Shown one piece after another: positions 6,451-13,704 of a DNA stretch of 15,799 bases; positions within the stretch are counted from its first letter, which is position 1; every line of letters begins with the position of its first letter. Both the position numbers and the translations under genes were made by a program. Where the stretch lies: NCBI GenBank assembly GCA_964574105.1, contig CAZNKH010000012.1, positions 1 through 15,799 of the forward strand, given 5' to 3'. The notes below the pieces were generated by a model. That model saw only the letters and a program-made list of their open reading frames with translations, ran no database searches and was not told the origin of the DNA. This stretch comes from UBA9988 sp964574105 (GTDB lineage Bacteria; Patescibacteriota; Minisyncoccia; Phycocordibacterales; UBA9988).

Positions 6451-7378
6451 GAGCAATTTCCGCGGAGTGACGTGGATTGACATGGAGTCACCTTCTCCGG
6501 ATGATGTGGCAAAAATTAGAGAGGAGCTTGATATCCACAGCATTGTGGCGCAGGAGATGAGCGTCCCTTCTCTCCGTCCGAAAGTGGATGTTTACTCCAA
6601 TGCGGTGTACCTTGTGCTTTATTTTCCCGTATACGAGTATCGACAGCCTGGATTTACTGACGATAATTCTACCGATTCACAAGAAGTGGACTTTATTATT
6701 GGTAAGGACTTCATTGTGACTGTCCACTATGAGCGCATTGACCAGTTTTATGATTTTACCAAACTCTTTGAGGTGGGAGAGCTTATGGATAGCGGTAAAA
6801 TACGAGAGAATGTAGACGCTGGTTTTATCTTTTTCAATATTATGAAGGGGCTCTATCGATCCATTGAAGATAATCTGGAGTCTATCAATTCAAACCTTAA
6901 GGATATAGAATCACAAATTTTTGCTGGGAAAGAACAGAGTATGGTCAAGCGCATCTCCAATGTAAACCGCTCTCTTCTAGACTTCCGCTGGGCACTGAAG
7001 AACCACGAAGATCTTCTTAATTCACTAGAGTCAGACGCGGGAGACTTTTTTGATGAACGCTTCTCATTTTACATTCGTTCCCTCTTCAATGAGTATTATA
7101 AGATCTGGAATGTTATTGAGAGTAATAAAGAAATTGTGAGTGATTTACGCACCACGAATGATTCACTTCTTACCACAAAGACAAACGAGGTAATGAAGAT
7201 ATTTACCATTCTCGCTTTCTTCACCTTCCCCCTCTCTCTCGTCTCAAGTCTCTTTAGTATGAATACACAGTACACTCCCCTTGTACATTCTCCGTATGGG
7301 TTCTGGGTTATTCTTATTGGGATGGGGATTGTGACATTCCTTATGTTCTTCTACTTTAGGCGCAGAAAATGGTTCTAA
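6440..7378 (+). CDS. corA: CorA-family divalent cation transporter with SMN in place of GMN
   Basis: CorA proteins are pentameric inner-membrane channels for Mg2+ and related ions. The 312-residue product has a large N-terminal cytoplasmic domain (WIDMESPSPDDVAKIREEL, and DFIIGKDFIVTVHYE), a long helical segment (about 165-250) and two C-terminal transmembrane helices (about 251-272 and 286-305), ending in a basic tail (RRRKW). The motif at the pore mouth, normally GMN, reads SMN (residues 273-275; AGT at 7256-7258). The fold and placement are intact, but ion choice or gating may differ, and the substrate is not established. The start at 6440 follows its promoter by 11 nt. The end overlaps cysS by 10 nt, implying one transcript. 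Confidence 0.88.
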   Translation: MITKSNFRGVTWIDMESPSPDDVAKIREELDIHSIVAQEMSVPSLRPKVDVYSNAVYLVLYFPVYEYRQPGFTDDNSTDSQEVDFIIGKDFIVTVHYERIDQFYDFTKLFEVGELMDSGKIRENVDAGFIFFNIMKGLYRSIEDNLESINSNLKDIESQIFAGKEQSMVKRISNVNRSLLDFRWALKNHEDLLNSLESDAGDFFDERFSFYIRSLFNEYYKIWNVIESNKEIVSDLRTTNDSLLTTKTNEVMKIFTILAFFTFPLSLVSSLFSMNTQYTPLVHSPYGFWVILIGMGIVTFLMFFYFRRRKWF

Positions 7379-8757
7379 GACTTTATAACACTCTCTCTCG
7401 CCGTATTGAGGACTTCTCTCCTCTTTCCTTCCCCTTGGTGGGGGTCTATAGCTGTGGGCCAACGGTGTATGGCCCCGCGCACATAGGCAACTTTCGTACC
7501 TACTTGCTAGTAGACACGCTTGTGCGTGCGCTCAAGTATGCGGGTTACACAGTAGAAGCAATACAGAATATTACTGATGTAGGACACCTGATTGGAGATG
7601 GAGATGAAGGTGAGGACAAGTTGCATGCGGGAGCACAGCGTGAAGGCCTCAGTGCCTTAGAGATTGCAGAGAAATACTTTTCTCTCTTCAGAGAAGATAC
7701 GGCTAAGTTGAACATTCTCCCTCCAAAACAGTGGGTTCGCGCAACGGAGCACATCAGAGAACAGATTGATTTTATTACGATTTTAGAAGAGAAGGGCTAC
7801 ACATATCGAACGAGTGATGGTATCTACTTTGACACCTATCGCTTCCCTGATTATGGCAAACTTGCAGGATTAGATATTGGTGGATTACGCGAAGGTGCTC
7901 GAGTTGAAAAGAATAACGAGAAGAAAAATAGCACTGATTTTGCGCTATGGAAGTTCTCTCCCCCAGTGGAACAAGTGGGAGGAAAACGAGAGATGGAATG
8001 GGATTCTCCATGGGGGATCGGCTTTCCAGGCTGGCACATTGAGTGCTCGGCGATGAGTACCAAGTATCTCGGTGAACACTTTGACCTTCATGTAGGCGGC
8101 ATTGATCTTCTTCTTCACCACACAAATGAACTCACACAGAATGAGGCATGCTTTGGGCACGCAGTGGTGCGTTACTGGGTACACGGTGAGTTTATGCTCG
8201 TTGATGGGAAAAAAATGAGCAAATCTCTTGGTAATACTTATACCATAAGTGATATTGAAGAACGTGGCTTCTCACCACTTGCCTATCGTTACCTAATCTC
8301 CAATACTCATTATAGACAGAAAATGAATTTTACCTGGAATGCACTCATAGCCGCGCAGAATGCATATGACCGCCTCGCTCGTGCTGTGCGCGAGATCTCT
8401 CCAGATGGAGGGACCCTAGCGCAGGATGAACAGAAAAAATTTGAAGAAAAGATTGCCGATGATCTCAATAGTCCCGGGGCACTAGAGGTATTATGGGGTG
8501 TTATTCGTAATGAGTCCTACTCCCCTCACGACAAGCGGATCTTTGCCGAATACGCCGACTCCGTGCTTGGTTTGGGAATCACTACTCCTGTGTATAAGGA
8601 AGTTCCTGAACTGATACGCTCTCTCGTTAGGGAACGAGAGGAGGCTAGAAAGAATGGTAATTTTACCCGTGCAGATGAACTGCGTTCGCATATAGAAGAC
8701 CGGGGCTACACGGTGCGGGATACCGAGACGGGGTCGGTGGTAGACATGGGTTGCTAA
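7369..8757 (+). CDS. cysS: Cysteinyl-tRNA synthetase
   Basis: This class I synthetase charges tRNA(Cys) with cysteine in the cytoplasm. The 462-residue length is normal. Signatures appear in order: Cys29 in SCGPTVY (zinc ligand), the HIGH-type motif HIGN at 38-41, GWHIEC at about 222-226 (His223 and Cys226 near the zinc site), HHTNELTQNEACFG, and KMSKS at 282-286. The C-terminal helical domain includes NFTRADELRSHIEDRGYTV. The ATG overlaps the last 10 nt of corA, with a weak AGG about 8 nt upstream, so expression probably depends on the corA transcript. There is no sign of frame damage. A 65-nt pyrimidine-rich gap with a new promoter separates it from dnaB. Confidence 0.97.
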   Translation: MVLRLYNTLSRRIEDFSPLSFPLVGVYSCGPTVYGPAHIGNFRTYLLVDTLVRALKYAGYTVEAIQNITDVGHLIGDGDEGEDKLHAGAQREGLSALEIAEKYFSLFREDTAKLNILPPKQWVRATEHIREQIDFITILEEKGYTYRTSDGIYFDTYRFPDYGKLAGLDIGGLREGARVEKNNEKKNSTDFALWKFSPPVEQVGGKREMEWDSPWGIGFPGWHIECSAMSTKYLGEHFDLHVGGIDLLLHHTNELTQNEACFGHAVVRYWVHGEFMLVDGKKMSKSLGNTYTISDIEERGFSPLAYRYLISNTHYRQKMNFTWNALIAAQNAYDRLARAVREISPDGGTLAQDEQKKFEEKIADDLNSPGALEVLWGVIRNESYSPHDKRIFAEYADSVLGLGITTPVYKEVPELIRSLVREREEARKNGNFTRADELRSHIEDRGYTVRDTETGSVVDMGC

Positions 8758-8804
8758 TCCACTTCTTACGCACTCTTTACCCTTTCCTTCTCTCTCCTCC
8801 CCCG

Positions 8805-8813
8805 TGTTAAAAT
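8805..8813 (+). promoter_or_regulatory. Extended -10 promoter of dnaB, predicted leaderless
   Basis: TGTTAAAAT is an extended -10 box (TGn plus TAAAAT) and ends 9 nt before the dnaB ATG at 8823. The upstream sequence is a pyrimidine-rich tract without a good -35 box. Transcription should start within about 3 nt of the start codon. Confidence 0.5.
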
Positions 8814-8822
8814 CAATCAACT

Positions 8823-10190
8823 ATGCAGACGGCACCAGTACGAGAAACTAAAGCGTTCAGAACGGGAGTCCGCATCCCTCCACAAGATGCAGATGCGGAG
8901 CGGGCACTTCTTGGGTCTCTCATGCTGAACCCTAAAGGTATGCATCAGGTTGTTGACATTGTGCGGCCAGAATCTTTTTACCTGGATCGTCATGCTGAAA
9001 TCTATCGTGTGATGCAAGATCTTTTCAGTCGGGGAGAGCCAATTGATCTTGTCTCAGTTACCTCAATGCTCAAAGAACGAGGGCTTCTTGATCGTGCTGG
9101 AGGAGGGAGCTACTTGGCAGAGCTAGCGAATATGGTTCCAAGTGCGGCAAACCTAGAGCATTACGCGGGTATCGTACACAAAAAATTTGCACTGCGTCAG
9201 TTAATCCGTGCTTCTGAAGAACTTTCGGAGTTAGGATTTTCGGAACACGAGGAGTTGGATGCGCTTCTTGATGCCGCTGGTAAAAAGGTGTACGAGCTCG
9301 GTAACTTTGCAAAGCGCACTTTTACTCATATTAAAGATACGCTCGCTACCGCGTGGGAACGCTTTGAACGACTCCATAAGTCAGACAATACTTTACGCGG
9401 AGTGCCGAGTGGTTTTACCGCGCTCGATAATCAGCTCTCTGGGTTTCAAAATTCTGACCTCATTATTTTAGCGGCGCGACCTTCAATGGGTAAGACTGCT
9501 TTTGCTTTAGATATAGCGCGGCACGCGGCACTCCGTCATGATGTACCCGTTGGTATATTTTCTTTAGAGATGAGCACAGGACAATTAGTTGAGAGAATGC
9601 TTGCGGCAGAAGGGCATGTTGATTCGTGGAAGCTGCGCACCGGTAAGCTCCATGATGATGCCGACTTTACCCGTTTGCGTGACACTTTGGACATATTTTC
9701 TCGTGCGCCAATTTTTATTGATGATGAACCAGGCAATAACATCATGCGAATGCGCGCGGTATCGCGGAGAATGAAGGCAGAACACGGGCTTGGTCTCATT
9801 ATTGTTGATTATCTCCAGCTTATGGTCCCTCGTACTTCCTCCGACTCGGTTGTTCAGCAGGTGACAGAAATCTCTCGTTCGCTCAAGTCGCTCGCTCGCG
9901 AATTAGATGTACCCGTTGTGGCACTCTCGCAGTTAAATCGTGCCGTGGAGAGTCGCGGAGGAGAACCGCGTCTCTCCGATCTCCGCGACTCTGGATCCAT
10001 TGAGCAAGATGCTGATGTGGTACTCTTTATCCATCGCGAGTACCGAGAGGATGGTCCGGGTCGTGACAATGTTGCTAAAATTCTTATTGCAAAACATAGA
10101 AATGGGCCAGTGGGACAGATTGATCTCTTCTTTGATCAGAACTTAGTGAGTTTTTCTTCTATTGAGAAGGGAGACTTTGGAGATTTTTAA
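8823..10190 (+). CDS. dnaB: Replicative DNA helicase DnaB
   Basis: DnaB is the hexameric 5'-3' helicase that unwinds DNA at the replication fork and contacts primase and polymerase holoenzyme. The 455 residues show the N-terminal domain (PPQDADAERALLGSLMLNP, about 19-37), a linker helix region, and the RecA-type motor. Walker A is ARPSMGKT at 218-225, FSLEMS lies at 246-251, Walker B is IIVDYLQL at 326-333, and the later motifs are SQLNRA and LRDSGSIEQDADVV. The length is normal, and the motor is not interrupted by an intein, which some DnaB genes carry. recR starts 5 nt after the stop. The usual neighbour rplI is about 3.7 kb away on the other strand. Identification is secure. Confidence 0.98.
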   Translation: MQTAPVRETKAFRTGVRIPPQDADAERALLGSLMLNPKGMHQVVDIVRPESFYLDRHAEIYRVMQDLFSRGEPIDLVSVTSMLKERGLLDRAGGGSYLAELANMVPSAANLEHYAGIVHKKFALRQLIRASEELSELGFSEHEELDALLDAAGKKVYELGNFAKRTFTHIKDTLATAWERFERLHKSDNTLRGVPSGFTALDNQLSGFQNSDLIILAARPSMGKTAFALDIARHAALRHDVPVGIFSLEMSTGQLVERMLAAEGHVDSWKLRTGKLHDDADFTRLRDTLDIFSRAPIFIDDEPGNNIMRMRAVSRRMKAEHGLGLIIVDYLQLMVPRTSSDSVVQQVTEISRSLKSLARELDVPVVALSQLNRAVESRGGEPRLSDLRDSGSIEQDADVVLFIHREYREDGPGRDNVAKILIAKHRNGPVGQIDLFFDQNLVSFSSIEKGDFGDF

Positions 10191-10195
10191 GCACT

Positions 10196-10822
10196 ATGAC
10201 CGGGAGCTTCCACCGTCTGGCTGACCTCTTTATGCACTTCCCTGGTATTGGTGCGCGGCAGGCGCGTCGTTTTGTATATCACCTTCTCTCACTCGCACCA
10301 GCAGAGCGCGCAGAGATCTCTCATCTGGTGAATGATTTAAGTAGAGATATTGCGCAGTGTACCCGTTGCCAGCGTTACTTTGTGCTCCGCTCACAGAGTA
10401 AGCATTCAAGTCTTTGTGATCTCTGCTCCGATACGGGGAAAGACAGGAGTCTCCTCCTCTTGGTAGAAAAGGATGCTGATCTAGATAATATCCGTAGAAC
10501 TGGTGCCTACAATGGATATTATTTTGTGCTCGGGGGCAGTATTCCTATCTTAGAAAAAAATCCAGAATCACGCATACGGACACCTCTTCTTCTTTCCCGC
10601 GTTGAGGATGCGGGTAGACAAGGTCTCTCTGAACTTATCTTAGCGCTCTCAGCAACACCGCAAGGTGACCATACGAGTGAGTATCTCCGTAGCCTCCTCC
10701 TCCCCTTTTCAGAAAAATATCACTTTATTATTACTACACTGGGGAGAGGACTCTCTACCGGAACAGAGCTAGAGTACTCGGATGATGAGACAATCCTAGA
10801 AGCACTCAAGCATCGAGGGTAA
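10196..10822 (+). CDS. recR: Recombination mediator protein RecR
   Basis: RecR works with RecO (and RecF) to load RecA on gapped single-stranded DNA during repair. The 208-residue length is typical. In order there is a helix-hairpin-helix region (LFMHFPGIGARQARRF, about 11-26), a four-cysteine zinc site (Cys55, Cys58, Cys74, Cys77), and a Toprim domain with LLLLVEKDADLDNI and YYFVLGGSIPIL. The conserved C-terminal block, LGRGLSTGTELEYSDDETI, follows. The gene starts 5 nt after dnaB, with only a distant GGAG about 13 nt before the ATG, so it is probably co-transcribed and coupled with dnaB. A strong terminator follows directly. recO and recF are not in the window. Confidence 0.96.
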   Translation: MTGSFHRLADLFMHFPGIGARQARRFVYHLLSLAPAERAEISHLVNDLSRDIAQCTRCQRYFVLRSQSKHSSLCDLCSDTGKDRSLLLLVEKDADLDNIRRTGAYNGYYFVLGGSIPILEKNPESRIRTPLLLSRVEDAGRQGLSELILALSATPQGDHTSEYLRSLLLPFSEKYHFIITTLGRGLSTGTELEYSDDETILEALKHRG

Positions 10823-10862
10823 TTAAAAACCCTTCCGCCAAGATGGGAAGGGGTTTTTAATT
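10821..10862. terminator. Bidirectional terminator after recR
   Basis: The arm aattaaaaacccttcc (10821-10836) pairs with ggaagggg plus tttttaatt (10846-10862), with one bulged G. A/T runs on both flanks let it stop recR transcripts on + and the DUF378 transcript on -. Confidence 0.85.
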
Positions 10863-10878
10863 AGTGTTGTTATTGTGC

Positions 10879-11085
10879 TTAGCAGATTTTGCAGTCTTTC
10901 TTGTGTGTGACAAGCTGATAGAACGCGGATAGCCCTACGAGTATGTAGACTACTTTAGCAGGTGTTGCGTACATACCCCCAAGAAAGAGCCTTCCAATCT
11001 CATATCCGAGAACAAAAAGAAACCAGTTGATTCCTCCGATTACAAGCAGGAAGAAGGAGATATTATGGAGTGTTTTTGATGACAT
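10879..11085 (-). CDS. DUF378-family small membrane protein
   Basis: The product has 68 residues and two transmembrane helices (about 8-28 and 42-60). Features matching DUF378 proteins are VIGGINWFLFVLGYEI in the first helix, a glycine-rich loop (LFLGG) and VVYILVGLSAFYQL in the second. The tail ends in a short Cys-containing segment (KKDCKIC), which could be acylated or redox-active, but that is speculation. The function of the family is not known to me. The ATG at 11085 is the natural start before the first helix. The gene stands between two terminators and so probably has its own promoter. Confidence 0.85.
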   Translation of the reverse strand: MSSKTLHNISFFLLVIGGINWFLFVLGYEIGRLFLGGMYATPAKVVYILVGLSAFYQLVTHKKDCKIC

Positions 11086-11100
11086 AGAAAGAATCTATTC

Positions 11101-11127
11101 ATTATCACTCGACCTTTACTTATTCAA
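11101..11127 (-). promoter_or_regulatory. Possible promoter of the DUF378 gene
   Basis: On the minus strand, TTGAAT (11127-11122) and GATAAT (11106-11101) are separated by 15 nt, which is short. The predicted transcript would start about 9 nt before the ATG. A promoter is expected here because a terminator lies just upstream. Confidence 0.3.
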
Positions 11128-11135
11128 GTATACAG

Positions 11136-11154
11136 AAAAATCCGCCGGAGCGGA
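11136..11154 (-). terminator. Terminator after rplU
   Basis: On the minus strand a 5-bp GC-rich stem (tccgc / gcgga) closes a 4-nt loop (tccg) and runs straight into TTTTTC. It lies 25 nt after the rplU stop codon. Confidence 0.6.
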
Positions 11155-11178
11155 AGTACCCTGATATGAAACTGTGGA

Positions 11179-11502
11179 TTAAGAAATTTTAGATACAGTG
11201 ACCACTGCCTTGAACTGCCGTGAGCTGCGCTTTACTCTCGTGCGTGCCTTGGGTTTGTACTTATAGGTAAGTTTTTTTGCCTCGCGGATCTCTGACTTAA
11301 ATACTGCCTGCACCTTCTTATCTGTTACTACTGGGGTGCCTACCATGAGACTCTTTTTGTCAGAGACAAGAAGCACTTCATCAAAAGTCACTGTGTCACC
11401 CTCCTTGAGGGGTTCAGTGCTTGCGAGCCGTTCTACAACAAGGGTCTCCCCTTCTCGAGCGAGGTACTGCTTGCCTCCTGTCTTGATGATTGCGAATGCC
11501 AT
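11179..11502 (-). CDS. rplU: Large ribosomal subunit protein bL21
   Basis: bL21 binds 23S rRNA in the 50S subunit together with L20. The 107-residue product has the expected length and blocks: MAFAIIKTGGKQYLAREGE at the start, a middle part with GDTVTFDEVLLV and VGTPVV, and the basic tail YKPKARTRVKRSSRQ. The start at 11502 is fixed by the conserved N-terminus and by a TGCTATTAT box that ends 9 nt upstream. The gene normally precedes rpmA in one operon; here rpmA is on the opposite strand about 6.5 kb away, and rplU stands alone between its own promoter and terminator. Confidence 0.96.
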   Translation of the reverse strand: MAFAIIKTGGKQYLAREGETLVVERLASTEPLKEGDTVTFDEVLLVSDKKSLMVGTPVVTDKKVQAVFKSEIREAKKLTYKYKPKARTRVKRSSRQFKAVVTVSKIS

Positions 11503-11511
11503 AACTTAACT

Positions 11512-11520
11512 ATAATAGCA
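11512..11520 (-). promoter_or_regulatory. Extended -10 promoter of rplU, predicted leaderless
   Basis: On the minus strand the bases read TGCTATTAT and end 9 nt before the ATG. A weak TTGCGT lies 16 nt further upstream of the hexamer. The mRNA should start within a few bases of the start codon. Confidence 0.5.
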
Positions 11521-11556
11521 CAAGAAATTAGAAACGCAAGGCTCCTCGTTCTGTTA

Positions 11557-11579
11557 TGATGGAAGTGAGACTTCCATCA
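11557..11579. other. Perfect 9-bp hairpin between rmuC and rplU
   Basis: tgatggaag and cttccatca flank a 5-nt loop (tgaga). No T run follows on either strand, so it is not a standard intrinsic terminator. It lies 25 nt past the rmuC stop and may mark the 3' end of that mRNA or act as a binding site. Confidence 0.4.
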
Positions 11580-11604
11580 ATATCTGATGAGAACAAGTGA
11601 AATC

Positions 11605-12675
11605 TCATTCTTCCTCGGGCTTTTCTAGGACTAGGGTCTCTATCTCGGCACTTCCGCCGGAAATACGGTATACATCTTTGTCTATCTTCTTAAACTCCTT
11701 ATAAGCATTGTTATAATGGCTGACACTGGTGCCAAGCGATGTCCCCAATTTGTGAAAGTACTCGTTATATGCCCCAATATGCTTTCCCAACTCTTCTACG
11801 CGCTTTCTAATCTCTTTAGCTGACTCTTCTATCTGGAGCGCTTTGAGTCCTTGAAGGACCGTTTGAAGATACGCTAGGAAGGATGTTGGTGAGACGATAA
11901 TGACATGCTTTTCTTTGAAAGCATACTCAATAAGATCGCGCGTGTTAATCTTGACGGTGCCGACTTGTGCGACAAGAAGATCGTAGTAGATGGCCTCATG
12001 CGGGATGAACATAAAGGCAAAGTCCATCGTATTTTCTGAAGGCTTCACATACTTTGCCGTTTCGTCTATCCTATTTTTTAAATCCGCCTTGAACGCTTTC
12101 TCTAGGCGTTCTCGCTCTGTATCGCCCCGTTCCTCCATGAGTCTATTGTAGTTCTCTAATGAAAATTTTGAATCAATGGGAATAATCTTATCTCGCACAA
12201 ACACGACTGCATCTACGATACTGCCATCAGAGAATGGGTACTGCATCTGGTAACTCCCCACGGGGAGTACATTTTTAAGGAGAGTCTCAAGGTAATACTC
12301 CCCCAGTATCCCTCGTTGCTTTGGATTTTTTAAAATGTCCTGCAAACTTTTAAGCTGATCGGCAAATGAGACTACCTGCTTGTTAGTCTCGTCTAGACGC
12401 GTTAGCTTTTCTGTTACATCACGCACGATGTCGGACGAGTTCTTGAGCTGATTGTGCATCGTATCAGACATATGTCGCTCACTCTCGGTCAAACGCTCGG
12501 AGACAGTGTTGGCAAGCTCTTGATTAGCTCGTACAAGCTCGGCTAGCTGTGCTTGGAGGAGCATCGTCCCCTCTCCTCCGAGCCCTTCTTCCCCACGGCG
12601 GCGCAAGGCCAACACCAGCGCTACGATGAGCCCCGCAATGAGTGCTACCGCAATGTATCCGAAGTACTCCATCAT
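11605..12675 (-). CDS. rmuC: RmuC-family DNA recombination/nuclease-like protein
   Basis: RmuC proteins have a predicted PD-(D/E)XK-type nuclease fold and limit rearrangements at inverted repeats in E. coli; the exact reaction is not settled. The 356 residues start with a membrane helix (about 4-24), then a long coiled coil (about 38-110), and a catalytic-type domain with RGILGEYYLETLL (about 121-133), DGSIVDAVVF and IIPIDSKFSLENY. The blocks FMFIPHEAIYYDLL and VIIVSPTSFLAYLQTV are strongly typical of the family, followed by a C-terminal helical region. The start is immediately after the GH18 stop codon with no gap, so it is probably the last gene of the four-gene run. Confidence 0.93.
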   Translation of the reverse strand: MMEYFGYIAVALIAGLIVALVLALRRRGEEGLGGEGTMLLQAQLAELVRANQELANTVSERLTESERHMSDTMHNQLKNSSDIVRDVTEKLTRLDETNKQVVSFADQLKSLQDILKNPKQRGILGEYYLETLLKNVLPVGSYQMQYPFSDGSIVDAVVFVRDKIIPIDSKFSLENYNRLMEERGDTERERLEKAFKADLKNRIDETAKYVKPSENTMDFAFMFIPHEAIYYDLLVAQVGTVKINTRDLIEYAFKEKHVIIVSPTSFLAYLQTVLQGLKALQIEESAKEIRKRVEELGKHIGAYNEYFHKLGTSLGTSVSHYNNAYKEFKKIDKDVYRISGGSAEIETLVLEKPEEE

Positions 12676-13704
12676 CTAGAGTGTATCCCAGAGCGCAGGA
12701 TCTTCAAGACCCAAGACCCACATAGAGAACCCGGCGAGACCGCTTGTTTTTGCAAATTGTATTTTCTCCCCCATACTGCGCGCATCTTCGTACCAGACAA
12801 TGCGCCAGTCGCCTCGTTTGGTTTGGTATTTTACCCACGGTACACCGAGCTTTTCATCGTAACCGCGAGGATTTTTTGAGTCGTCGAGAAGATTAGAAAC
12901 ATAGCGGTAGCCACCAGAACTCACTCTGAAACTCTTATTGACCGTCCACTCCCAGTGGAAGTTGGGGATACCTAGGGAGATTTTCGCGGTAGGAACGGAG
13001 GAGGTGGCGTGTGCTACAACTTGTTTTACCCATGGCAGTGGTGCAGTGGGGCCTGCAGTGCTCGGATTGTCGTAGGCCATAATGGATATGAAGTCTACTG
13101 CTTTCGCAATTCGCGTGTAGTCATAGACGCCAGCCCACTCGTTCCATGACTGTGGCGGATGGTCTGCTGGATTATTAGATATTTGCGAAACAACAGCAAC
13201 ACTCAAGAGAAGATTATTTTTCTTAAACTCTCGTGCCGCTTTCTCTACAAAGAATGAGTAACGGTCGCGATGAGAGGCATCCATATTTTCAATATCTAAT
13301 TGCCAACCGACAAAACCCTGTGCTTTTGCGATTGCAATAAGTGAGCTGATGAGATAATCCTGCACTCGTTGATTGCGCACAATACGCGTTGCGACAATCG
13401 CATCAAAGGTGCCATTGGTAACGAGTGGCATCAGTTTGCTATTCTTTGCCTTCGCGGTGGCGAGTATCTTGGGAGGAATCTTTCCAGAGACAACCCCATT
13501 TCTATCAAAAGAGAAAGCCTGTGGTGCGATGATATCTACCTTGTCTGCATGTGCCGCAAAAGATGCCGCCGAAGTGGATGCGTAATTTGCATAGAAGAGA
13601 CGCTTAAAAGCTTGCGCGTGGAATGGGGTAAGCATGAGCAGCGCAAACGCAACACATACAAGCACTTGATACTTGGTACTTGATACTTGGTACTTTATCA
13701 TCAT
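12676..13704 (-). CDS. Secreted GH18-family glycosidase (YaaH/SleL-like)
   Basis: This is a predicted exported beta-N-acetylglucosaminidase or chitinase-like enzyme, possibly acting on peptidoglycan. The 342 residues carry a signal peptide (about 1-32, ending FHAQA). The TIM-barrel core includes IIAPQAFSFD, VGWQLDIEN (Asp137 and Glu139 match the last two catalytic positions of DxxDxDxE) and ISIMAYD (209-212). It ends near a conserved tryptophan strand (AGFSMWVLGLED). The first two Asp positions of the motif are Val132 and Gln135, as is partly seen in spore-lysis relatives. The ATG at 13704 overlaps the upstream TGA (ATGA). Codons 4-14 are built from a 7-bp tandem repeat. The start is favoured by that coupling and by the signal peptide; the substrate is inferred. 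Confidence 0.85.
   Translation of the reverse strand: MMIKYQVSSTKYQVLVCVAFALLMLTPFHAQAFKRLFYANYASTSAASFAAHADKVDIIAPQAFSFDRNGVVSGKIPPKILATAKAKNSKLMPLVTNGTFDAIVATRIVRNQRVQDYLISSLIAIAKAQGFVGWQLDIENMDASHRDRYSFFVEKAAREFKKNNLLLSVAVVSQISNNPADHPPQSWNEWAGVYDYTRIAKAVDFISIMAYDNPSTAGPTAPLPWVKQVVAHATSSVPTAKISLGIPNFHWEWTVNKSFRVSSGGYRYVSNLLDDSKNPRGYDEKLGVPWVKYQTKRGDWRIVWYEDARSMGEKIQFAKTSGLAGFSMWVLGLEDPALWDTL
13664..13697. repeat. Heptamer tandem repeat in the GH18 signal-peptide region
   Basis: Two exact 14-bp copies of acttgatacttggt (13664-13677 and 13678-13691) are followed by a partial acttta. Each 14-mer is itself two near-identical 7-mers (acttgat, acttggt). Read in the gene's frame on the minus strand it encodes KYQVSSTKYQV. 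Confidence 0.9.

Noticed and set aside
11511..11516. Perfect TATAAT on the + strand upstream of rplU
   Set aside because: No + strand gene follows and no -35 box lies at a suitable distance; it is the complement of the AT-rich rplU promoter.
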